Shown here: one piece after another, positions 7,963 through 13,526 of the stretch
Numbering within the stretch: position 1 is the stretch's first letter
Layout: each line of letters starts with the position of its first letter
NCBI GenBank assembly: GCA_910587035.1
Contig: CAJUMQ010000040.1
Coordinates: 1 to 13,526, forward strand
DNA from: an uncultured Desulfovibrio sp.
Lineage (GTDB): Bacteria; Desulfobacterota; Desulfovibrionia; Desulfovibrionales; Desulfovibrionaceae
Length of the DNA stretch: 13,526 nucleotides
Reading direction: 5' to 3'
Notes under the pieces: model-generated
Database searches by the model: none
Told to the model about the DNA's origin: nothing
The model's input: only the letters and a program-made list of their open reading frames with translations
Position numbers and translations under genes: made by a program

Positions 7963-9495
7963 TCATCGGTTGCCAGAAAGCCGTTCAGCGTGATTTTGTA
8001 ATTCTGGAACAAATTGCTCCACATAATTATAGTTGATTGGAGAACGCCATTTATGTGGATGGCCCCCCTCAACAGTAAGCAGGAAAGTAACTGCCAGGAC
8101 TAATACTGTGACCGCGAAGGATACCCAGCGAATCCATTGAGGGGAAATCCCCCCGGTATGAATGTGGCCTTCCTCAATCTCAAGTTTTCTTGTTATGGCC
8201 GCTGAATATAGCACGATAGTTGCTATGACAAAAATAAGAGACCAGCGTGTTTGAGTGCCATCAGACCCGACAAGGGCGGTCATACAGTAAACAGCGCCAA
8301 TAAATCCTATTATAACGTATAGGAACAATTGGTTATTGGATAACGTGCCATGTCCAAGAACTTTTATGGAAATGCAGGAGTAAATATATGGTAAAAGTGT
8401 GAGAATTACGGCAATAGAGGCAAGCTTGCCAAATTGCTGTGATGCTGCCGGAGAAACTGTTGTGAGCACCATAACACTCATGATCATTGCGACAACGAAG
8501 AGACCGGAGGCCGGGACTCCTTTTTTATTTATTTTTGAAAAAATATTGCCAAAAAGTCCATCATCAGCGGCTGCTTTTGCGCTTTGCCCGACCAGCAATG
8601 TCCATCCGGCAAGCGAACCGAGGCATCCAAGGGCTGCGCAAAGAGCAACCGCATTTGCAGCAGTGGGACCAAGCGCAATCCGCACAGCATCCGCAAAGGG
8701 AGCTGATGACAGTGCAAGTTCCTTGTTGGGAATCATGCCCATGATTACGCAGGAGCTGAGGATATAGCATATGGCTGCAATGACCACGCCGCTTATCGTT
8801 GCAATAGGAACATTACGCCGTGGATTTTCCACAACTGCCGCAGACACGGATGCGCTTTCGACACCAATAAATGCCCAAAGCGTGAAATTAAGTGTGCCGC
8901 CAATTGCGTAAATATCGCTGGAACCCGTAACATTCCATGCCGCTGTAAAGATATCGGGCTTAAACCAGAACCAGCCCAAAAAGGCCACACCGATGATGGG
9001 AATAAGCGCCACAGGGGTTGTAAAAGTCTGGATGCGGCCAACAAGTTTGGGCCCCAGCATATTCGCATACGCAAAAAGCCAGATGGTGAAAAGCTGGGCA
9101 AAAGCCGCTATCCATGGATTTTTAAGAGCTGGAACAAAGTTGGTCAGATAACCAATTCCGGCTACTGCCAGCCCGACATTGCCGATAACATTGGCCACCC
9201 AGTACACCATATTGGTCTGATAGCCCATATAGTCCCCGAATGCCTTACGCGCATAGGCATATGGGCCGCCGGCAGCAGGGTATATGTTTGCAAGTTTTGC
9301 GAAAGTAAGAGCCAGAGCTACAGCTCCGACGGTGGTGAGAAGCCAGCCGATAAGGGATATACTGCCAAAAGCCGCGAGATTGGCCGGAAGCATGAAAACC
9401 CCGGAACCCATCATGTTGCCCGCCACCATAAACGTGGCGGCAACCACGCCTATTTTATTGGCACTACCCGCATCTTGCGACGAGTTTTCCGCCAT
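7963..9495 (-). CDS. adiC: Arginine:agmatine antiporter, AdiC-like (APC superfamily)
   Basis: This inner-membrane exchanger would import arginine and expel agmatine made by the neighbouring decarboxylase. The first helix carries GNMMGSGVF (26-34) with the GSG substrate-binding turn. Trp207 and Glu213 in TLWAFIGVES, and Trp298 in AGWTLLVGQ, correspond to Trp202, Glu208 and Trp293 of E. coli AdiC. CadB has SWMML at the last site, so arginine/agmatine is favoured over lysine/cadaverine. Asn102 replaces AdiC Cys97. At 510 residues it is about 65 longer than AdiC: a C-terminal extension holds one extra predicted helix (about 456-475) and a polar tail containing GGHPHKW. AAGGAG lies seven bases before the ATG, inside a predicted hairpin. 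Confidence 0.9.
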   Translation of the reverse strand: MAENSSQDAGSANKIGVVAATFMVAGNMMGSGVFMLPANLAAFGSISLIGWLLTTVGAVALALTFAKLANIYPAAGGPYAYARKAFGDYMGYQTNMVYWVANVIGNVGLAVAGIGYLTNFVPALKNPWIAAFAQLFTIWLFAYANMLGPKLVGRIQTFTTPVALIPIIGVAFLGWFWFKPDIFTAAWNVTGSSDIYAIGGTLNFTLWAFIGVESASVSAAVVENPRRNVPIATISGVVIAAICYILSSCVIMGMIPNKELALSSAPFADAVRIALGPTAANAVALCAALGCLGSLAGWTLLVGQSAKAAADDGLFGNIFSKINKKGVPASGLFVVAMIMSVMVLTTVSPAASQQFGKLASIAVILTLLPYIYSCISIKVLGHGTLSNNQLFLYVIIGFIGAVYCMTALVGSDGTQTRWSLIFVIATIVLYSAAITRKLEIEEGHIHTGGISPQWIRWVSFAVTVLVLAVTFLLTVEGGHPHKWRSPINYNYVEQFVPELQNHAERLSGNR

Positions 9496-9500
9496 TTGAA

Positions 9501-9546
9501 ATCTCCTTATTTACGGCCTGTAAACAGGCGTTTTATAAAAGGAGAT
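9501..9546 (-). promoter_or_regulatory. Leader hairpin masking the ribosome-binding site of the antiporter
   Basis: In the minus-strand transcript AUCUCCUU (from 9546-9539) is perfectly complementary to AAGGAGAU (from 9508-9501). The second arm contains the Shine-Dalgarno AAGGAG used by the antiporter ATG at 9495. Between the arms sits a second stem, GCCUG-UUUA-CAGGC (9529-9516), separated from the outer stem by an AU-rich internal loop of 9 and 7 bases. The closed form would hide the ribosome site. This layout resembles RNA thermometers or pH-responsive leaders. The pairing is seen; the regulatory role is inferred. Confidence 0.5.
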
Positions 9547-9573
9547 CATAAAGGTCCGGAAAAATTTGGGCTA

Positions 9574-9585
9574 TCGCAGCTGCGA
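9574..9585. promoter_or_regulatory. Perfect 12-bp palindrome, possible operator
   Basis: TCGCAGCTGCGA is a perfect palindrome in the 136-bp gap between the regulator gene and the antiporter gene. It does not resemble the FNR or CRP consensus (TTGAT or TGTGA half-sites). With the regulator next door it is a candidate binding site. No T-run follows on the minus strand, so it is not a terminator. Confidence 0.3.
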
Positions 9586-9631
9586 CACGGAAAGAAAAAA
9601 ATCTTTTTATATTTGCATGAAACAATAAATG

Positions 9632-10309
9632 TTAGAGATCTGCCTGTTGGAGCAGCCTGTCCGCATCAAGAATTTGCACACACTCCTGGGTAAAACAGGC
9701 AATAATGCCATCCTTTTTTAGCGCTTGAACCGCTCTGGCGAGTGTTGCCCTATGCACGCCCAGGGTCATTGCGCATTCCTCCTGGGTAAGACCTGTGGAG
9801 AAACACAAATCGCCATATCTGCGTATGCATAGTGCAAGATAACGACAGAATCTAATCTTGAAATCATCTACATCCAGATATGCAAGAGCCACCTCATATG
9901 TCATATTTGAGGAAGCAAGAATTCGCAGGCACAGGTTCTTTAAATGAGGGCAGCTTTCAGGAATAGTCATAATTGTTTTATTATCCACATGCCACAAAAT
10001 GGAATCTTTACGAACTGTAAATCTTGTAAAACTTTTCTCACCAAGAACTGCATGCGCCAAATTGATGATTGCTCCTGCTTCAAAAATTAAAAGTGAGCGC
10101 TGGCGGCCTCCCAAAGTCATAAAATCAGCCCGCAAACTCCCTTTTTCAATACAGTAAAAAGCTGTTGAAGTTTCAGGCTCAAAAGTGCTATTTTTTGCTA
10201 ACTCAACCAATCGGCCAAAACTTTTAATTTCATTCCACGTAGGAGTATCAAGATTGCTTTCTCCAAATATTCTATGCGAGGCGTATGGGAGAGTTAATTT
10301 TTTGTTCAT
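9632..10309 (-). CDS. Crp/Fnr-family transcriptional regulator
   Basis: The 225-residue protein has a cyclic-nucleotide-binding-like beta-roll (about 40-125, with AFYCIEKGSLRADF and LLIFEAGAIINLAHAVLGE), a dimerisation helix (about 128-150), and a C-terminal winged helix-turn-helix (about 173-202, LTQEECAMTLGVHRATLARA). The N-terminus lacks the four-cysteine cluster of oxygen-sensing FNR, and the phosphate-binding residues of true CRP are not obvious, so the signal is unknown. It lies 136 bp upstream of the antiporter and in the same direction. It probably controls the antiporter/decarboxylase pair; E. coli uses the AraC-type AdiY for this. The ribosome site (AGAAG) is modest. Confidence 0.85.
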   Translation of the reverse strand: MNKKLTLPYASHRIFGESNLDTPTWNEIKSFGRLVELAKNSTFEPETSTAFYCIEKGSLRADFMTLGGRQRSLLIFEAGAIINLAHAVLGEKSFTRFTVRKDSILWHVDNKTIMTIPESCPHLKNLCLRILASSNMTYEVALAYLDVDDFKIRFCRYLALCIRRYGDLCFSTGLTQEECAMTLGVHRATLARAVQALKKDGIIACFTQECVQILDADRLLQQADL

Positions 10310-10393
10310 AATTTTAAACTTCTTTTTGCCCGGTTATATCTAGTATTTCCTGTGATTTCTTGTTAAATACAAAATATAATGGTTTTAATATAT

Positions 10394-11350
10394 TTATTTA
10401 CAATCAAGATATCTCATTGCAGCCGGATATCCTATTAAAATAATTACAGATATGTCTATCAAAAGGACTCCGCCTATAATGTTGACGGTTAGTGTTTCGT
10501 TAAAAAATATAACCCCGATGCAAATTGCCGTAACTGGCTCCATAACACCCAATAGGGAAGAAATTGTCGATCCGATTCTATCTATTCCCATAATTAGAGA
10601 AATATTTGATATAACGGCAGTAACAAATGCCAGCAAGAAAGCATAGGCAAGCTCTCTAAAACTAATGATAAATTCAAAATGACCTGAAAACCCATTTACA
10701 ATAAAGCAGGCAATCGTTCCTATCAGCATAACATAAAATGTAACGATAAGCCCATTGATATGTGAAATTTTTAATACTTGTATGCCAACATAGTACAATG
10801 CGTTAAAAATACCTGTCAATAAGCATAAACCTATACCGATGATTATTGCATATTTTTGAGGTAATTGGTGATTGCCAACTCCTTGTCCAGGCTCCCAAGA
10901 TAAAATTGCCACCCCTATTATGGCCAATAATGCCGATATTCCTATATACAAATGAAACTTTTCATGGAAAAATGTAATCATTATTAAAATTACCATAATT
11001 GGATAAATAAATTGTATTGTAGCTGAGACACCACCTGAAATATAATTAAATGAATGTATATAACATACAACTGTAAGAAAATAGCATAAACCAAGCGCAA
11101 TCAATTTAAATAAATCATTAATCCTTACATTAAAATTTCCTTTTAAAGATAGTATAATAATTCCAAGTAGTAATGCAGCCACACCAAAGCGGTAAGTTAT
11201 TATTGTGGAAACAGATATTCCAGCATGAAGCAATGGTAGCGCAAAACATGGCACAAGCCCAAAGGTACTGGATGCCGCCAGACTTAAAATGAATCCTGAT
11301 ATTTTGCGTTTATTGAAATATGCTGGCGCGTTTTTGCATAATATTTTCAT
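10394..11350 (-). CDS. DMT-superfamily permease (EamA family)
   Basis: This 318-residue protein has ten predicted membrane helices in two EamA repeats (roughly 17-150 and 168-312). The second repeat ends with the family signature region EPVTAICIGVIFFNETLTV. Such proteins export or import small metabolites, often amino acids, but the substrate cannot be read from sequence. The coding sequence is clearly more AT-rich than the decarboxylase and relaxase genes, which suggests a separate origin. It is 84 bp upstream of the Crp/Fnr-type regulator on the same strand, with no hairpin between, so co-transcription is possible. No convincing ribosome site precedes the ATG at 11350, and a start a few codons downstream is possible. 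Confidence 0.85.
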   Translation of the reverse strand: MKILCKNAPAYFNKRKISGFILSLAASSTFGLVPCFALPLLHAGISVSTIITYRFGVAALLLGIIILSLKGNFNVRINDLFKLIALGLCYFLTVVCYIHSFNYISGGVSATIQFIYPIMVILIMITFFHEKFHLYIGISALLAIIGVAILSWEPGQGVGNHQLPQKYAIIIGIGLCLLTGIFNALYYVGIQVLKISHINGLIVTFYVMLIGTIACFIVNGFSGHFEFIISFRELAYAFLLAFVTAVISNISLIMGIDRIGSTISSLLGVMEPVTAICIGVIFFNETLTVNIIGGVLLIDISVIILIGYPAAMRYLDCK

Positions 11351-11660
11351 GCCTGCATATTACCAGACTGGCCAGGCATTGCATGTCGCATATGCTACAA
11401 GCATTCAAAAAAATGTTTTACTATAGAGGGATAATTTTGATCGTCCTTTTCAGGGTAAGGACATACCAAATATCCCATGTCTTGCCATTATAGGTTTATT
11501 CAAGGAAGTCCACTCCAATCCCACCTCACCAAACATTCGCAATAAGCTCCAATGATATTTATTTACCCCCAAATAAAACCCAATTTAAAAGGGGTATTTT
11601 GAGGGGTATCAAAAAAATATTCCCCATGAAAAGTTTAATAAATCAATAAGTTATCCTTGA
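11351..11660. other. AT-rich gap between the permease and the mobilization module
   Basis: This roughly 310-bp stretch holds no intact gene. It contains a possible decayed reading frame on the minus strand (11395-11584). It also contains a short direct repeat, GGGGTAT-TTTGA-GGGGTAT, at 11591-11609, of a kind I associate loosely with regions next to phage-type integrase genes. The right edge, near 11660, is where an upstream mobilization gene appears to have been cut. An origin of transfer would be expected near here, but I see no recognisable nic site. Confidence 0.5.
11395..11584 (-). pseudogene. Possible decayed protein fragment, unidentified
   Basis: One minus-strand frame (11584 to 11450) reads GVNKYHWSLLRMFGEVGLEW and continues to MARHGIFGMSLP before a stop. 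The adjacent frame carries on with PYPEKDDQNYPSIVKHF and ends FECL at TAG 11395-11397. Removing a single T near 11456 joins them into one tail. No start codon with a ribosome site is visible. The composition looks protein-like, but I do not recognise the family and chance cannot be ruled out. Confidence 0.25.
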
Positions 11661-11729
11661 ATATCAAACTATGCTACGGAGTTTGCATCTGCCACACAAA
11701 CTGATGATGAAAACGAGGCTGGCGCATGA
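11661..11729 (+). pseudogene. 3' remnant of the gene upstream of the relaxase
   Basis: After a stop at 11658-11660, an open stretch of 22 codons encodes NYATEFASATQTDDENEAGA and ends at TGA 11727-11729. The stop overlaps the relaxase ATG in the arrangement ATGA, the usual mark of translational coupling, so this is probably the true C-terminus of a deleted upstream mobilization gene. There is no start codon. The deletion edge must lie near 11660. Confidence 0.45.
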
Positions 11730-12889
11730 TGATAAAGGTGTTTCCGCATGGTACGGGCGAAGGCAACAAGCCCACACGCTATCTGGTGAGGGAGGACTAT
11801 CCGGGACGCGACATAAATCCGCCCAAAGTATTGCGGGGCGATCCGACAATGGCGAGCGCCCTGATCGACAGCATTGACCGCAGATGGAAATTCACGGCGG
11901 GAGTGCTGGCCTGGCATCCTGACGACAAGGTGAGCGAGGCGCGGGAGGAAGAAGTTATGAACGCATTTGAGCAGGTTGCCTTTGCCGGACTTGAGCCTGA
12001 TCAACGCTACATTTTGTGGATGAGGCACACACATGCGGGGCATCATGAGCTGCATTTTGTGATTCCGAAAGTGGATCTGTCCAGCGGCAAGGACTTCAAT
12101 GCCTTTCCCCCAGGCTGGCAAAAGGACTTTGGCATTTTCCGCGACATGTTCAACCGGCGGGAAAATTGGGCGCGTCCAGATGATCCGGCAAGAGCGCGTG
12201 AGGTCATGCCGAAGAATACGGATTTGTTCAAGGTGAGGCTGACGAGATGGGGCAAAGAAGTTAGCGAAAGCGACCGCGACAGGGCCAAAGAGGAAATTCA
12301 GGCGCGGCTCAAGGCACTGGCAGATGATGGCCAAATCGGCAACCGACAGGATTTGATTGAAGCCCTGAAAGCAATGGAGCTGACCATTAACCGCGCTGGC
12401 AAGGATTATATCAGCGTCAAAACGCCCACTGGCCTGAAATTGCGCTTCAAGGGCGCAATGTTCGCGGAAAACTGGAAACGAACGGATAAGGCCGATCTGG
12501 AGGAGTCAGAGGATGAGCGCAAGCGCAAGGTAGTATTGATGGTGAAAAAGATGCAAGGCGACTTTGAGCGGATGATTGGCAAACGCGCCGCCTGTAATGG
12601 CAAACGCTATCCGGTAAAGCGCATTGAGCTTGCCGACCATGAGAAACTGAAATTGCCCAAAAAGGACATTGCCAATGTCGCGGACACAGACAGACGAGCA
12701 ACTTCTGAATCTGCTGAAGAAGCTGGACGGGGATTTCCAGAAGCGGGAGGCAGATTTGACCGCCAGAATGGACAAAATCGAGGGCCAGATGGAAACGATA
12801 AACTCGGAATTACAGAAATTGAAAGATATGTACTTGGGAGCCAAAAACTTGTTCGAGAGCTTGCAGACATTCTCGATGAAGCTGAATAA
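11726..12889 (+). CDS. mobA: MobA/MbeA-type mobilization relaxase
   Basis: This protein would nick the origin of transfer and pilot the DNA strand into a recipient. Its 387 residues match the ColE1 MbeA-type layout. Tyr19 (TRYLVRED) sits at the expected nucleophile position. The segments KVLRGDP and KFTAGVLAW follow, and the metal motif region is RHTHAGHHELHFVIP (100-114). The catalytic set of MbeA is His-Glu-Asn with spacing 7 and 2. Here the same spacing gives His101, Glu108 and His110, with His in place of Asn. The C-terminal 75 residues are polar and low in complexity, and their DNA also encodes a second protein in another frame. The start overlaps the stop of an upstream remnant and has GAGG about ten bases before it. 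Confidence 0.85.
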   Translation: MMIKVFPHGTGEGNKPTRYLVREDYPGRDINPPKVLRGDPTMASALIDSIDRRWKFTAGVLAWHPDDKVSEAREEEVMNAFEQVAFAGLEPDQRYILWMRHTHAGHHELHFVIPKVDLSSGKDFNAFPPGWQKDFGIFRDMFNRRENWARPDDPARAREVMPKNTDLFKVRLTRWGKEVSESDRDRAKEEIQARLKALADDGQIGNRQDLIEALKAMELTINRAGKDYISVKTPTGLKLRFKGAMFAENWKRTDKADLEESEDERKRKVVLMVKKMQGDFERMIGKRAACNGKRYPVKRIELADHEKLKLPKKDIANVADTDRRATSESAEEAGRGFPEAGGRFDRQNGQNRGPDGNDKLGITEIERYVLGSQKLVRELADILDEAE

Positions 12890-12899
12890 CGGCGCGTGA
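12675..12899 (+). CDS. Small coiled-coil protein overlapping the relaxase 3' end (MbeD/MbeB-like)
   Basis: The 74-residue product is encoded in a different frame from the relaxase and ends ten bases after it. The ATG at 12675 follows AAAGGA with an eight-base gap. The sequence shows clear heptad spacing (LLNLLKKLDGDFQKREADL, then MDKIEGQMETINSELQKLKD), so it should form a coiled coil. ColE1-type plasmids also nest small mobilization proteins (MbeB, MbeD) out of frame within the relaxase gene, and MbeD is a coiled-coil protein. That parallel is positional and structural; I cannot show homology by eye. Confidence 0.7.
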   Translation: MSRTQTDEQLLNLLKKLDGDFQKREADLTARMDKIEGQMETINSELQKLKDMYLGAKNLFESLQTFSMKLNNGA

Positions 12900-12938
12900 A
12901 CCAAGCCCAACCTGCAATGCAAGGCGCATGAGATAACA

Positions 12939-13388
12939 ATGGGCAAATTCATACGAATACCTGATGCAGACCTGAAAGCGGCTGGAAAGGCGCTGGACGA
13001 TCTTCCCGACAAGACACTTGGCAAAACACGGGAGGAAGCCGTTGAAGAGCTCAATGCCCAAATCGTGCGGGCACTGGAGAAAGGCTATACCATCAAGGAA
13101 ATTACGGAAATTCTTGCAAGGGGCAATGTGAGCATTCCCGCCGCTGTTATCCGGGCAAAGGTTGTCGCCCTGAAATCGCCAGCCAGAAAAAAGCCGGAGA
13201 CAAAGGCAAAAAGGCAGCTGACACACCCCCGCCCCCTGCCCCGCAGACTGTGCAAGATGCGGAAATGCCGGGCTATTACACGGCTGATTTACCAGATTCG
13301 GAGCTATGATTATGAGCGGAAATGTATTTTACATTGGCGGCAGCAAAGGCGGAGTTGGCAAGAGCCTGTTTTCCTTTGCGCTGATTGA
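12939..13388 (+). CDS. Mobilization accessory protein, apparently frameshifted near residue 91
   Basis: The first 90 or so residues look authentic: GKFIRIPDADLKAAGKALDD, then a helical region with EKGYTIKEITEILARGNVSI, resembling small DNA-binding accessory proteins of mobilization operons. After five A at 13208-13212 the as-read frame becomes an Arg/Cys-rich sequence that overlaps the ParA-like start by about 80 bases, which is unlikely to be natural. Adding one A gives KKAADTPPPPAPQTVQDAEM and a stop at 13307-13309 that overlaps the ParA-like start region (ATGA). That is the expected operon arrangement, about 123 residues long. I take the as-read tail to be a frameshift product, from mutation or base-calling error. 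Confidence 0.65.
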   Translation: MGKFIRIPDADLKAAGKALDDLPDKTLGKTREEAVEELNAQIVRALEKGYTIKEITEILARGNVSIPAAVIRAKVVALKSPARKKPETKAKRQLTHPRPLPRRLCKMRKCRAITRLIYQIRSYDYERKCILHWRQQRRSWQEPVFLCAD

Positions 13389-13471
13389 CTATTTGCTGGA
13401 GAAAGAACGCAAGGTGCTTCTTGTGGACACCGACACCGACAATCCAGATGTTTACAAGGCCCACAAAAATC
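13312..13471 (+). pseudogene. ParA/TraL-like ATPase, upstream fragment, interrupted by an insertion sequence
   Basis: The frame starts MSGNVFYIGGSKGGVGKSLF. This holds a deviant Walker A motif (SKGGVGKS) and is followed by KVLLVDTDTDNPDVYKAH, the Walker A' region. ATG 13312 is preferred to ATG 13306 because GGAG lies eight bases upstream of it. Host sequence ends at 13471; the frame then runs on into the inverted repeat without a stop. The continuation of the gene is at 52-133. In mobilization operons such ATPases accompany the relaxase. Here the protein is broken twice and is presumably inactive. Confidence 0.75.
13464..13471. repeat. Target-site duplication, right copy (CAAAAATC)
   Basis: This is the second copy of the 8-bp word, immediately before GGCGGTGTAAC. 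See the left copy at 52-59. It marks the insertion point in the ParA-like gene. Confidence 0.85.
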
Positions 13472-13522
13472 GGCGGTGTAACAAATTTTCAGGTGTGATT
13501 TTTGCAATAACTTTTGGTAGCA
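13472..13522. repeat. Right copy of the terminal inverted repeat (other edge of the insertion sequence)
   Basis: This is a perfect 51-bp inverted match to bases 1-51, beginning GGCGGTGTAAC at the host junction. Four further bases, AATT, run to the end of the window and belong to the element interior. The insertion interrupts a ParA-like ATPase reading frame, which runs on through the repeat without a stop to the window end. Confidence 0.85.
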
Positions 13523-13526
13523 AATT

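Noticed and set aside
9632..10309. Regulator as an oxygen-sensing FNR
   Set aside because: The N-terminal cysteine cluster needed for the [4Fe-4S] centre is absent; the first cysteine is at residue 53.
11499..11532. tRNA 3'-end-like stretch ending CACCA
   Set aside because: The T-loop and acceptor spacing cannot be made to fit: a TTCAA word is followed by extra bases and no matching 5' half exists.
11671..11877. Short plus-strand frame starting ATG at 11671, overlapping the relaxase start
   Set aside because: It overlaps the relaxase N-terminus out of phase, and the upstream tail in another frame, which ends in ATGA, explains the region better.
11669..12334. Minus-strand open frame of 221 codons opposite the relaxase
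   Set aside because: It is the complement of the relaxase coding frame; the relaxase motifs are clear and this frame has no recognisable domain.
1..13526. CRISPR array, rRNA or intact tRNA genes
   Set aside because: No regularly spaced repeats and no rRNA or tRNA signatures were seen on either strand.

Overview
The window is most likely one linearised copy of a small circular, mobilizable replicon, probably a plasmid, from a Gram-negative bacterium. The double-membrane assignment rests on the TolC-type outer-membrane protein, the HlyD-type adaptor and an AdiA/AdiC-type acid-resistance pair. I cannot name the genus. The two ends are a perfect inverted repeat of at least 51 bp. Just inside each copy lies the same 8-bp word, CAAAAATC (52-59 and 13464-13471). 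Removing the repeats and one copy of the word joins the right end to the left end in frame inside a single ParA-like ATPase gene. The ends are therefore best read as the two edges of one insertion sequence whose interior is missing from the window, sitting in a circular molecule.

Backbone, plus strand, about 11661 through the junction to about 133: the 3' remnant of an unknown gene, an MbeA/MobA-type relaxase (11726-12889), a small coiled-coil protein encoded out of frame inside the relaxase 3' end (12675-12899), a mobilization accessory protein with an apparent one-base frameshift (12939 onward), and the ParA-like gene split by the insertion sequence. The ParA-like gene is also cut at about 133, where it abuts the tail of an unrelated membrane protein. 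No replication initiator is visible.

Accessory region, all minus strand, read from right to left. A DMT/EamA permease (10394-11350, AT-rich) is followed by a Crp/Fnr-type regulator (9632-10309). Next come an AdiC-like arginine:agmatine antiporter (7963-9495) and an AdiA-like arginine decarboxylase (5550-7853), which together make a proton-consuming arginine-dependent acid-resistance system. The Shine-Dalgarno sequence of the antiporter lies in a predicted hairpin. After a strong stem-loop (5450-5478) comes an export operon: TolC-like channel (4021-5370), a tiny membrane ORF resembling the adaptor N-terminus but frameshifted at a run of nine A (3867-4019), the HlyD-like adaptor (2671-3729) and two ABC-2-type permeases (1482-2660 and 293-1456). 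No ATP-binding subunit is encoded in the window.

Together this is a partly decayed mobilization backbone carrying an acid-stress cargo and a tripartite exporter. The main unusual points are the junction structure, the ATPase-less exporter with its duplicated small ORF, the SD-masking hairpin, the changed relaxase metal triad and the overlapping gene.
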